A stretch of DNA of 64,000 nucleotides from Macrothele yani (lineage: Eukaryota > Arthropoda > Arachnida > Araneae > Macrothelidae), in contig CM077025.1 in NCBI GenBank assembly GCA_039090855.1, positions 99,800,489-99,864,488 of the forward strand. The letters run 5' to 3'. Below, piece by piece: positions 11,165 through 21,789 of this stretch. Position 1 is the stretch's first letter. Every line of letters starts with the position of its first letter. The translations under genes were made by a program, and so were the position numbers. The notes below the pieces were generated by a model. It had not been told where the DNA came from. It searched no databases and saw only the letters and a list, made by a program, of their open reading frames with translations.

Positions 11165-11265
11165 TCAATATATTGGGACATCCCATGCAATATATTGGGA
11201 CGTATATAGGACATATTGGGACATCACATGCAATATATTGAGACATCCCATGCACATGAACATTA
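11165..11265. repeat. Short tandem repeat, about 22-bp unit
   Basis: Imperfect repeats of CAATATATTGGGACATCCCATG, with a variant middle section containing ACGTATATAGG. Three full units plus a partial unit are visible. The unit itself contains the small inverted pair GGGACATCCC. Confidence 0.7.
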
Positions 11266-11659
11266 AGATTCCAAACAAGGATAGAATGAAATATCTGATC
11301 TTATAGAACAGAGCCAAATATTAATGACCAACAGCAATAGACAAGGTAAGCAAGGTAAGCTATTGGTAACAACTTTGAGTTCATGAATGTCTATGGCAAG
11401 CCTGTGTCCAAAGTGAGAAGTCCCTATCAATAATATGTTGAACTGAAGTTTGTTCAGAACTGAATAGTTACTGAGATAATTAATATATCACCCTAATCTT
11501 CATCTTCGTGCATTTTTTCAACTTTGTTGCTACTATATAATTTTTCATCTATTTCTGTGTTTGTGTGTGTTACATTATTTTAGCATGGTATGTGCACATC
11601 TTGCTTTGTGAATATTAATTTGCTATTCATAATGAATTTCTCTTCGTATCTCCTCATAG

Positions 11660-11794
11660 GTCTTAGAAAATGTCCTATTTGTTGAAAAACATAGTTCAAT
11701 TATAAGACATTCCATAATAACAGGTGCAATTGTTGCTGCCACATATGGTCTTTCTGTCCTCACTGACTGCCTTAGTATAGTTTTACAACTAAAT
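11660..11794 (+). CDS. SLC38A11: SLC38A11-like amino acid transporter, internal exon
   Basis: The exon is bounded by a CATAG acceptor and a GTAAGT donor, in frame at both ends (45 codons). The peptide runs VLENVLFVEKHSSIIRHSII, then TGAIVAATYGLSVLTDCLSI, then VLQLN. It continues the SLC38A11 pattern after CFVTRE: a loop, then a transmembrane helix ending ...DCLxIVLxLN. In the vertebrate protein the next residues are GVL..., which is how the exon at 41773 begins, so exon order and phase agree. The intron to the next exon is 29,978 bases and packed with transposons. Confidence 0.9.
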
Positions 11795-12279
11795 GTAAGT
11801 ATTACCTACATAAAATTATTGAACTTTGAGTTATTAAGTTGATTGTTGGTGCCATCTTTCTGCAAAGCACTTGGTACATAAGTAGAAGAATGCCACATAT
11901 ATTGTGAAAGACTAAAGTATCTTTAAAAGTGGCAGAGATAATTTTAACAAGATGGTTTCTAAATGATTATGACTGATGGGTATCCAATTTTGCATATACA
12001 CTTTGAATTCTCCCTTCCTCTCCCAAATAAGATCCCATGACTGAAGTTTAATCTTCTTAAACCTCGTGACCAAGAATTTGATAGATTCCATTTTGTATTT
12101 CTTTTCATTCATATTATGTATGAGATTCATCGTCTTCAGTTGCTTGATTCTCACATATTGTGTAACTACTAGGGCTCACCACTTCTGTGTGCTCCTGCTT
12201 TTGCATGGTCACATGGAGAAGCTTAAATGCCATTCTCTTGGTTACGGATGCTGTACTTTTGTAACATATTACTAACATA
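11795..12279. other. Intron, nothing assigned
   Basis: Start of the long intron. AT-rich sequence without recognised coding similarity, running up to the TA target duplication of Tc1-like element C. Confidence 0.5.
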
Positions 12280-12281
12280 TA

Positions 12282-13501
12282 CACAGTCGAGTCACATTAG
12301 TGTGACCACTTCCTACTTTTGACGTCGACAGTGCATAGCCAATGAAAGAAGGCACGTGTTGCGAGCTGGCTTGGAGAGTATATAAGGTGTGCTGTAGACA
12401 ATCTGAAAACATATCACCCGTTGCTGTCATGGATAAAAGGAGTGATTTATAATATTTGAAAAAAAGGGGTGATTGTAGGCTTTCGTGCCAAGGGTGGCAG
12501 TATTTCTGAAACAGCGCAGTTTGTGAACTGTTCCTGTGCTGCTGTGGTTAAAGTGTATCGTGATTGGAGAAATAGCACCACTGCAAATAAGAGAAGTGGA
12601 AACTGTGGAGCACCATATGCCACTGATGTGAGAGCTGAACGTTGGCTGCAAAGTTGCACATGAGGGCTGATCGACACACTACAGTGGAGCAACTCACTGG
12701 CCAAATGAACGAGGGGGCTACCCGAAGTGTGTCTAAAATGACAGTTCAGCGAATCCTACTGCGTATGGGACTCCGATGCAGGCAGATGGTCACTGCACCT
12801 ATGCTAATGAAGGTGCATCTACAGAAAAGGCTTACATTTGCACGACAGTATCGGAATTGGACCTCCACTGATTGGCAAAGGATTGCCTTCTCCAATGAGT
12901 TACATTTTCTGCTTCATCCAACGAATAAACATTGGCGTATAAGGCGAGAAATATCGGTGAACAAACACTTTTCGACCATTGCTGGAAGGACACAAGCTGG
13001 TGGGGGCAACGTTATGGTCTGGGAAATGTTTTTGTGGCATTCCCTGGGTTCACTCATCCTTATGAAAGGCACTGTGGACTAAATTCGTTATGAATCCATC
13101 CTTGCAGATCACATATACCCATACATGGTAATTGTCTTCCCTGGGGCAGATGGGATCTTCCAGCACGACAATGCAACATGTCACAGCTAGAAATGTCCGA
13201 GAGTGGTTGGAAGAGCACGATGAAGACTTCAAAGTACTTCCCTGGTCCCCTAATTCCCCAGACTTAAACCCAGTTGAGCATCTGTGGAACCACCTCGATT
13301 GTGTTGTTTGCTCTATGGATCCTCCACCACGCACCCTCCAGCAGCTGTCAGTTGCACTGCAGTCAACATGGCTCCACATACCTGTGAACACCTTCCAGCA
13401 TCTTATTGAGTCACCCCCAGCCCGTCTAGCTGCTTCCCACGCTGCACATGGCGGCTACTTTGGATATTAGCTCGTGGTCACAATAATGTAACTCAACCCT
13501 G
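12282..13501 (+). mobile_element. Tc1-like transposon C
   Basis: The terminal inverted repeats are about 28 bases: the left starts CACAGTCGAGTCACATTAGT, the right, read inward, CAGGGTTGAGTTACATTATT, and both continue GTGACCAC. TA flanks the element at 12280-12281 and 13502-13503. A TATA-box-like TATATAAG lies near 12379, just upstream of the transposase. The element is about 1.22 kb, the usual size for the family. Confidence 0.9.
12429..13470 (+). pseudogene. Tc1-like transposase, inactivated (element C)
   Basis: A nearly full-length transposase broken by a few stops and frameshifts. The N-terminal helix-turn-helix (FRAKGGSISETAQFVNCSCA, then AVVKVYRDW) spans 12475-12570. The catalytic half starts near 12880. 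The first catalytic block reads AFSNELHF, where the family has FSDE, so the first Asp is replaced by Asn. The second block, FQHDNATCH (about 13157), and the Glu block, SPDLNPVEHLW (about 13258), are intact. The C-terminus ends GGYFGY and a TAG at 13468. Loss of the metal-binding Asp alone would abolish activity. Confidence 0.85.
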
Positions 13502-13636
13502 TATATGATTTAAGCAAGAATTTGAGTCTTTCTAAAGTGCTTTTGTATGTGAAATATAAATGAATCATACTTGATTCTTATGGTTGTGCTTCCTACTTTC
13601 AGCTTTGACCAGTTTGTCAGAGCCCTGGTATTCAGT

Positions 13637-13644
13637 GAACCAGT
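13637..13644. other. hAT target-site duplication, left
   Basis: GAACCAGT here and at 19637-19644 flank the hAT element exactly, the 8-bp length that is diagnostic of hAT insertion. Confidence 0.85.
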
Positions 13645-14171
13645 CAGTGGCGGCTTTTCAGGTGAAGTAGGTGAAGAGCCTCTTCACCTATTTTATTTAA
13701 TAGTTTCGTATAATATATTCTTTTTTTTGCCTTTATTGAGTGCCAAAATACCCAAAATTTTGATTAGATATCACTTCACAATGCGCGTTCAATACGGAAA
13801 ACAAGTCCTTATACGCAAAACAGTTCAAGTGAAGAGCTGAAATGAGAATGCTTGGAAGTCTGCAGTTTTCATCCGAGTTGCCATGGTAACTATGAAGTCA
13901 CCCTCCCCTATCTGCCGAGCAAGTGAAGTGTTTTATCATGAGACGTCAAGGCTCTGCACCTGGAGTCGTGACCCTACAAAGAGATCGCAGTGGAACGGGA
14001 CGGATTGCCAAGGGTCCTTTGCAATCCACTAGGGATTTTTTCTTGCGGTGTTTTTGGTACATACTTTCTGAAAGAGATATGTTTTTTCGTGTTTTGTGAT
14101 TGTTTGTTAAAAACTTCATTAGTTACTTTAGTTTCGTGTACAGTTTAACTGATAGATTTAGTTTTCAGTAT

Positions 14172-17100
14172 GGATGTAAGGTCAGGTGATGCGTAACGTC
14201 ACAGCCTCTCCTTGACAAATGTCAACCCCGCCTTCTCGTGGTGCATCCTGTTCCCACTAAAGGGGCTCTGACGACCGCCAATAGCGGTATAACTATACCA
14301 TCGGGATCAGAGGAAATGCTATCCCACACTCACCAACCCGCTTGGCCAGCGTGGTGAGTTATGGCCAAACACCTCCAAAATGACTCTACAACTTAAATCT
14401 TGGCCCTCAGTCTCCGGCAGCTGGAATGTACCTGGCCAAGGCAGCGGCCAGTGCGACATGAAGGCAGAGGGTGCTAAGAATCCCCGGAGGACCGGACTAG
14501 GCTGCCATTTGATGCTGACCTTGGCTACCTATAACGGACGCTCCCTATCTTCTGATTCAAGGCTTCTTGAATTGGAAGAGGAACTACAAAGGATCAAGTG
14601 GGACATCGTCGGGCTAAGTGAGGTAAGGAGAAAAGGAGAAGATCTCATTGAACTGAAAAGTGGACATCTCTTCTATTTTCGTGGGACAGATACTGGCAGA
14701 ACTAGTGGTGTTGGATTTATAATAAACAAGAAACTGAAGGATAAAGTGGTAGAAGTTGAAAGTTCCTCTGACAGAGCTGCACGACTCGTTATCCAACTAT
14801 CGAGAAGATACCAGGCTCAGATTATTCAAACTTATGCACCCACCACAAGTCATCCTGAAGAAGAAATTGAAGAATTTTATGAGGAAATTCGTCATCTAAA
14901 TAATAAAGGTAAGCAGCACTTGAAGATAATTATGGGAGATTTCAATGCAAAAATAGGGCAACGGCAACAGAATGAAACTTCAGTAGGTAAATTCGGTCAC
15001 AGCAACAGAAACCAGCGTGGAAATACTCTCGTTGAGTTTGCAGAGGCAGAAGGATTTTTCATCTTGAACTCCTTTTTCAAGAAAAAGCCACACAGGAAAT
15101 GGACATGGAGACATCCAATTGGGATGACAGGTGAAATTGATTTTATAATGTGTAACAAAAAATTCGTCATCGAAGACTGCAGTGTGCTGAACAAGTTCAA
15201 CACAGGTAGTGACCATAGATTGGTGAGATGTAAGATGCACCTCAACACTAAACTGGAACGTGGCAAGCTCATAAGACAAACAAAATGTATTGACATAACC
15301 AACCTTAAAAAATACCATAATACTTTCAAGTTGGAACTGAAGAACAGATTCTCTGCTTTAGAAGGCCTAACATCGGAAGAAGTGGATATTTCGGAAGTTA
15401 ACAGAAAAGTAACCAAAGCTCTAATGGAAACAGCAACAAAATTAGCTGGGTCTAAGAACAAGTTGCATGTGAACAAATTATCAGGAAAAACCAAAATGTT
15501 GATGCAAAAAAGAAGAGAGATGAGGACAACTAAAGAAGATGTGACTTCCAAAGTGGAATATATAGAGCTATGCAAGACAACAGGAAAAAGTATCACTGAA
15601 GACGTAAGGAAATTCAACTGTGAGCTAGTGAGGAAAGCAATTGAAAACAACCAAAGCCTTAAGATAGCAAAGGGACATCTCAGTAAGGGAAGAAAACAGA
15701 TTATGGCTCTGAGAAAAGAAGATGGTTCTATAACAAGAAATAGAGGCGAAATTTTGACAAGAGTGAAAGATTTCTACTCCAAATTATGAAAGGGATGATA
15801 CATGTACTCCAGACATCATGAAAGGTACCAGAGTTCTTCCAGTCCTCCCAGCAGAAGTTGCTCATGCAATCAAGAACATGAAGCGGGGGAAAGCTCCAGG
15901 AGAAGATGGAATTACTATAGACATCATACAAGAAGCAAGTGGAGAAATTGAAACAGTACTCGCCCAAATTTTCACTCGATGCCTTAATGAAGGGAAGATT
16001 CCTGAGGATTGGAACAACGCTACAATGATCCTGCTGCATAAAAAAGGTGACATTGAGGATCTCAGGAACTACAGACCTATCAGCCTCCTATCAGTGGTTT
16101 ATAAAATCTTCACTAAAGTTCTTTCACACCGCTTGAAGGTAACACTGGACATGGCTCAACCGAGAGAACAAGCTGGATTCAGGAGTGGCTACAGCCCAAT
16201 AGATCATATCCACGTACTGAGAGAACTAATTGAAAGAGCGAGGGAATTTGAACTTCCATTGTGCATGGCTTTTATCGATTATGAAAAAGCCTTTGATTCG
16301 GTGAAACCATCAGCAGTTACCACGGCTCTGAAATCCTGCGGTATTGAAGATGCATACATTAATATTATTAATAACATCTATGAAAATGCAAGTGCAAAGA
16401 TTCGGCTGTTTGAAAATACAACACACATAAAAATTGGAAAGGGAGTGAGACAAGGTGACACCATATCTCCGAAGCTCTTTAATGCCACATTGGAAAATGT
16501 CTTTCAATCACTGAACTGGGAAAACAAAGGGATAAAGATTAATGGAGATTATCTAACCCACCTTCGTTTTGCTGATGACGTAGTCATTTTTGCAACTACC
16601 CCATCAGAGCTGCAGAGTATGATCCAGGAACTTGCTGACGAGAGTAAAGAAGTGGGATTAAAAATGAACTTTCAGAAGACAAAAGTGATGTTCAATGCTT
16701 TTACAAGAAATGAAGATTTATCGATTGATGGAGAAAAACTGGAGATAACAGATACATATGTTTATCTTGGACAGCAGATATCAAGTGAGGGTCACATTGA
16801 TGAAGAAATTAATCGGCGTACAAAACTTGCCTGGAGAGCTTTTGGAAGAAACAGCATAATTTTCAAGAGCAATATGCCATTATGTCTTAAAAGAAAAGTG
16901 TTTGATCAATGCATCCTTCCAGTGCTTACGTATGGTGCAGAGACGTGGACCTTAACTAAAAGAGACATACAAAGGCTGCAGACAACTCAAAGAGCCATGG
17001 AGAGGTGCATGCTTGGTATAACCAGGAGAGATAAGAAGAGGAACTCGTGGATCCGAAAAATGACGAGAGTGGAAGACATCATGATCAGAGTTAAATCCCT

Positions 17101-17355
17101 GAAATGGCAATGGGCTGGACATACTGCCAGAAGGACAGACCATAGATGGACAGCCGAAATTTTAGATTGGATTCCAAGGGACAGGAAAAGACCCAGAAAA
17201 AGACCACATGGGAGATGGGTGGATGAAATTCGTAAATATGCGGGAGTGACATGGAGGAGACTGGCACAAGACAGACCGTTGTGGAGGAAACTTGGGGAGA
17301 CCTTCGTCCAGCAGTGGATTGATAATGGTTGACAATGATGATGATGATGATGATG
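14172..17355 (+). mobile_element. RTE-clade LINE copy 2, full length
   Basis: The longest RTE copy, starting GGATGTAAGGTCAGG, a 5' start shared with copy 3, and ending in a (GATGAT)n tail. It has a 5' UTR of about 200 bases and one long coding region. It lies within the hAT element on the same strand. The flanking duplication is only TAT or GTAT at best (left ...CAGTAT, right TATCC...), so the target duplication is very short. Confidence 0.93.
14380..17332 (+). pseudogene. RTE LINE endonuclease/reverse transcriptase polyprotein (copy 2), one frameshift
   Basis: Single polyprotein of about 984 codons, broken once. The N-terminal APE-like endonuclease (about residues 45-290) shows the LTLATYNGRSL start, GLSEVRRKGE with the metal-binding Glu, MGDFNAKIG, and the SDHRLV catalytic box. 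A linker leads to the RT with MAFIDYEKAFDSV, GVRQGDTISPKLF and FADDVVIFAT. The C-terminal region with RKMTRVEDIM and WAGHTARRTD is typical of RTE/BovB elements. Loss of two bases (AT) at about 15787, compared with copies 1, 3 and 4, shifts frame between YSKL and YERDD and splits the gene into 469- and 504-codon frames. The ATG at 14380 is chosen because copy 3 starts the same way. These proteins nick target DNA and copy the element's RNA by target-primed reverse transcription. Confidence 0.9.
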
Positions 17356-17499
17356 TATCCTGTGAACAACATTGTCTGTAATTTATTCCAAACTCCGTTC
17401 AATCTGTGGAAAGTTGAAAATAAAGTGACATTTTACTTCAAGGACGACCGACGGATTCACTGAAAATTGTCGCCAAGAAAGAAATCAGGAAGAGCGGTA

Positions 17500-19500
17500 A
17501 ATCTTACGATACTGATTTTAAAAATTGTTGGTTTACTGAATATAAATGGCTTTGTAGCACTTCTGTGTTACAAAAATTATTTTGTTGGCCCTGCTTATAT
17601 TTTAGTAATAAAATTCGACGTGGAATAAAAACAATTTTCAGATTTCTTAAATATAAAACGGTCACTTTACAAACGTGGTGATTCTAGCGAACACCTGAAA
17701 TGCGAATTAATGCTAAAATATTTTGAAAAGAATCAGAACACCATTGCCGATGCCCTGAGGGAGAATGCTAGGCTTTTGAAAATGCATTTCAATGAAAGCG
17801 TTCGTTTAAATAGAATTTTCCTGCAGACAATGATTAATGCAGTACTATATTTGAGTAAACAAGAACTAGCATTCCATGACCATGACGAAGGCATTGACTC
17901 GATAAATCGTAGAAATTCAAGGAATTGCTTTCACTGTTGATATCAAGAAGCCCTTTAAAATTCAAAATCAATATGAAACGATAAAAAAATGTCTTCACAG
18001 TTGACTCAAAAACTATTCAAAACGAATTAATTGAATGTATTTCTGAATATATAAATGATCACGTCAAAAATGAAATAAATGAAGTTCAATGCTTTTATAT
18101 TCAAGTAGATAGGAAGACATAACCAGACTTCCGAGTGCTCTTTATTAATAAGATCTGTTGATTCGGAAGGTGCATTGGTTGAGCGTGAGCGATTTTTGGG
18201 TTTCCGTGGTGTGAGTGAAGATAGAACATCAGAAACTTTATACAAAATGCTAGACAAAATTTTGGAACAGTTTGATTTTCAACACAAGTTAATAGGACAA
18301 TGTTACGATGGGGCAAGGGTAATGTCTGGACACTTGACTGGGCTCCAGAAAAAAATGAAGCATAAAGCTTCTTAATCTGTTTTTGTTATTGCTTAGTACA
18401 TCGTTTGAACCTTGTATTGCAGCAGAGTTTTTCTAAAATTTCGAATATTTTTTGCAAGCCTCAGAGTAATTCCTTTGTTTTTTCACCACTCAGCGAAGCG
18501 ATCGCTTCGCTGAGTGGTAAAAAAACAATACACTATCATCAACAACCGCAAGAGGCATGCCAACTATAACAGAAACTCAACGGTCCTCCACTTCGAAGTT
18601 AGTAAGTGTAATAGTTCAAGATTGGGATAAATTGAAGGAAGTATTCGAATTTCTCACAAATACTTACCAATCAGACAAAAAGTCAATTCAATTTGCCCAA
18701 GGTGTTTTAAATGATATGAACATTTTTGAATTTACATTTTTGGGAATAGTATTTAATGAAATATTTGGTTCACCGATCTATTCGAAATTTTGCAGAAAAA
18801 AATCACTAGACATGTACTGTGTTACTCAAATTAAAAAAAAACGTATGAAATTTTGAGCCATAAAAGGAATGATGAGGTACTTGAAACACTGTTTGGAAAA
18901 GCTAACAAAATCACAGAAATAAGCAGATCTAAACGGGAATATGCTGCTCTTACACAAGAAACAATTTTTTAAAAATTATAAACAATTGTATTTTGAAATT
19001 TTGTACCACATTCTTATGGAAATGGATATAATATTTCAAGACAGTGAGAAACTTAAACTTCAATTTCCCTGTCTTGCTGACACAACCAAATTCGACCAAT
19101 TTAATTCATGCTTTCCCTCTCACGCTTTTGAAAATCTACATTTTTATGGAAAAATATTTACTAAACACCAGAGCCTTAAAAATGAACTGATTCTTGTATA
19201 TGCTGATGAAAAATTAAGGAATATATCGACCCATGAACTTTTTCGAGTGCTTCATGGAGATAAAGGCATTTTTACAGAAGCTTATAAATTGGTTTCCCAG
19301 ATTTTAACAATTGCATCTGCAAGTGTTTCAGTAGAAAGAAGTTTTTCTTACCTTAAAAGAATACAAACTTACTCAAGAAACACTATTTCTCCAGATAAAC
19401 TTGCTTCTTTGGCAAATATTTCTATTCAGAAAGACATTTTTTTTATGTCACAAAGAAACAGCCATTTTATGATGACATAATCGACAAATTTCCAGCTTTA
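17500..19500 (+). pseudogene. hAT-family transposase, inactivated
   Basis: Scattered frames belong to one hAT transposase of the ZMYM1/DUF4371 type. The region 17710-17940 reads LSKQELAFHDHDEG, close to the family's LSKQxLAFRGH block. The region 18175-18375 gives FLGFRGV and LIGQCYDGARVMSG, the conserved catalytic-domain QxYDGAxxMSG motif. The region 18941-19480 ends with ASASVSVERSFSYLKRIQTY, the hAT C-terminal dimerisation domain. Stops and frameshifts separate the blocks, and no initiator could be placed. A perfect 34-base palindrome sits inside at 18485-18518. Confidence 0.8.
18485..18518. repeat. Perfect 34-bp palindrome
   Basis: ACCACTCAGCGAAGCGA followed directly by its exact reverse complement, centred on CGATCG, within the decayed hAT transposase. 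T-rich sequence on the left and A-rich sequence on the right extend the potential cruciform. It is GC-rich compared with its surroundings. Confidence 0.9.
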
Positions 19501-19636
19501 AAGGGAAGAAGAATTGCTCTAATATATAAAAAAATAGGTAAGTTCTCATTAACTGATTTTCATTAAAGACAGTAGATAATTTTTCATATTGCTCTTGTAG
19601 CTCTTCACCTATTTTTCCTACCATGAGCCACCACTG

Positions 19637-19644
19637 GAACCAGT
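19637..19644. other. hAT target-site duplication, right
   Basis: GAACCAGT, identical to 13637-13644. Confidence 0.85.
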
Positions 19645-19749
19645 ATATGATTTTATCATGTTTTCAGAACATATTTTTGATAAAAAAATATATGCTTATA
19701 GTATCACAATTTTCATCTGTAGTCAAAACATCCTCTTTGTTCTGATTTT

Positions 19750-19866
19750 TTGTTTGTTTCAGAGTTTAATGACCACTATGAGCTACTCTCATGGCTATGA
19801 ACAGTTACCCATCCCTAATTTATGGTCACTAGATTCAGTAATCAGTACTCCAATGTCTGGGTGAGC
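19750..19866 (-). repeat. SINE family A, fragment (copy 3)
   Basis: It contains GTTTAATGACCACTATGAGC, then TACCCATCCCTAATTTATGG and TCACTAGATTC, colinear with 24493-24580 (GTTTAACAACCACTGTGAGC, then GCCCATCCCTAATTTAGTG). Only the conserved 3' body is present. It is more diverged than the other two copies. Confidence 0.65.
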
Positions 19867-20762
19867 TTATGACATATAGTGTCAACAGTTGTTGAGAGAA
19901 AAAGTATCATATACCTCTAAAGAGAAATTCCAGCTGTTTCTTTGAAGCTAATGGTAATAAGAGATGAGTGAGTGGCTGTAGAAAGAAAAGTTGAGTGAAA
20001 TATTTGAACCAACAGACACAAATGTTCACTTTCTTTAATGATTCCCTGAAATAAAAAGAAACAATTTTCACTCTGCAAGACTGCCTTAAAAAGCTAAACT
20101 CTGTGTATCACAATTCAAAGAGAAGATAATACTGCACTGCTATTTTTGGTATTCAGCTAAAACTAGAATAACTTGAAAATTAGGATGCTTGAGGGCTGCT
20201 GTCATCAGCAAAACTATGTATTGTATTGTATATTAGGACAAGGTCCTCCATAATACTGTTACACACGTAGTATATGAGTTTCGAATAGGCAAGTTGACTT
20301 CAATGATAATGAAATATTTATAGTTGAAATTAAGAATATTTATTTATGTACAGTATTTAAATGTTGAATCCTAACATAGGTTATATTTAGTAAGACATAA
20401 AAACAGCAATGAAGCAAATGGAGCAACACGTATTGCGCTCACCTTACTCCGGTTTCAATCCTTCTGGCTTGCAATCTATCATGCTTCTTGTCTGGTGCTG
20501 TACCACGTCATTGAAGATATTCCGCGTTCAAACTTCAACACAAATACGAACATCAGCACAGTTCTACAAGAAGGGGTGATGAGTTAAAATAATTTTGAGA
20601 TCACTGTCAAGACAAGATTACGTTGACGCGGCCAGAATTTTAGCAGTTGAAACATTTCGCTGTTCTATGCCAAGCTGCTATGAAGTATCCAAATTAAAAG
20701 ATTTAAAACCTTAAAAAAATGTTATAAGAAGTCAACAAGTCCTTCCTCGATCGTCTGAACAT

Positions 20763-20791
20763 GTTTCTGGCAATACTGTGCCCATCTTCAG
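20763..20791 (-). ncRNA. Hammerhead-like core in PLE 1, inverted arm
   Basis: On the minus strand: CTGAAGA, T, a short stem-loop (GGGCACAGTATTGCC with a bulge), A, then GAAAC. This resembles the catalytic core of hammerhead ribozymes, which are known from Penelope-like elements. Stems I and III could not be drawn with confidence, so ribozyme activity is only a possibility. Confidence 0.4.
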
Positions 20792-20969
20792 CGGTCGGTT
20801 GTATGAGACATCCGTATGCTTTTATTGTGCTGATTACCTCCTTGTCACCAGTCGACTCATCGCTCATTGGTCCTGTATCCGTGCGTAGGTTAATCATGTG
20901 TGATTTACAACTTTTTGCTATTGTTGCACCATCTGGTGTTCTTTCCTGTAATTTCATTGTTAATCGTTG

Positions 20970-21765
20970 TTGGATGAGATATTTTCAACAAATTTAGTTT
21001 TTATATACTTTTCTTCAGTTTCTTTTTCTTTTGTTATTATGTATCGCGAGGCAAACGGCAATTCAATTGGTGCTTGTTCATTGCAGTTAAATCCTCTAGT
21101 TTTTTCTATCACAACGGACTCAGAATACAATATCTTTCTATGTGTGTTGTGTGTGGTATATATTTTTTTGCATTTTCCCACACAGGGATAGAATTATTAT
21201 TAATGCAATATGTAATAAGAGATGTTCGTTGCTCACCCTTTTTCCAATTTCTCTTGTGTTCTTCCATTCTTGTTTTTAGTCGTCTTTTAGTACTACCTAT
21301 GTAGATATTATTAATATTACTGGTGTCGTTATTCTTTGTGGGTATGCCGTATACTCCTGCTCTGTGCATAATTGCATTATTACTGTAATCTGCTGTAAGG
21401 AATTTGTTATTATCTATTACAGTATCGGCGAATCTTATATTCACTTTATTACATTCCTTTTTCAAAATGCTGCTTAACTGTGGTATGTAAGGTAAACATC
21501 CACAAAATTTTGTGTTCTCAACGTTATTTTCACACTTAGGTCTGTTAATACTGGTTTTATAATTTCTATACATCTTCCAAATGTATCTTTCATCATATCC
21601 AAATACTGTGGCTGTTTCTATGATCCATTTCATTTCTGCCTCTTCCAAACTTCTATTTGATGTGTGGGAAACAGCTCTTCTAATAAATGAATGAAATGCA
21701 GCTTCTTTATAATGTTTAGGGTGGATTGAATCATTTGGTATAATTACTGGCACATAAGAGTTTTT
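20970..21765 (-). pseudogene. PLE 1 inverted copy: C-terminal region with GIY-YIG domain
   Basis: Minus-strand frame from about 21765. It begins inside the thumb region (YVPVIIPNDSIHPKHYKEAA) and runs through HTSNRSLEEAEMKWI to the GIY-YIG nuclease (GVYGIPTKN...IYIGSTKRRLKTRMEEHK). That frame closes at about 21109; the C-terminal tail (ESVVIEKTRGFNCNEQAP...) lies in another frame, ending near 20960. It lacks all RT catalytic motifs because it stops at the inner junction. It is the better preserved of the two arms through the GIY-YIG domain, lacking the nonsense codon seen in the forward copy at 22877. Confidence 0.8.
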
Positions 21766-21789
21766 ACTTAAAAACCACGCATATACAGT

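Larger units (their letters stand above)
13645..19636 (+). mobile_element. hAT transposon (ZMYM/DUF4371 type) split by an RTE LINE
   Basis: The left terminus is CAGTGGCGGCTTTTCAGG and the right terminus, read inward, CAGTGGTGGCTCATGG; both continue into AGGTGAAGAG-containing subterminal sequence. The 8-bp GAACCAGT duplication flanks both ends. An RTE LINE (14172-17355) is inserted in the 5' non-coding part; without it the element is about 2.8 kb. The transposase is degraded. Confidence 0.9.

Noticed and set aside
11150..11265. CRISPR-like array
   Set aside because: The repeats are contiguous and degenerate, without unique spacers, and the window is clearly animal nuclear DNA.
14997..15650. 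Long antisense frame (217 codons) opposite the RTE endonuclease region
   Set aside because: It is the complement of the conserved LINE coding region and recurs in copies 3 and 4; no independent similarity.
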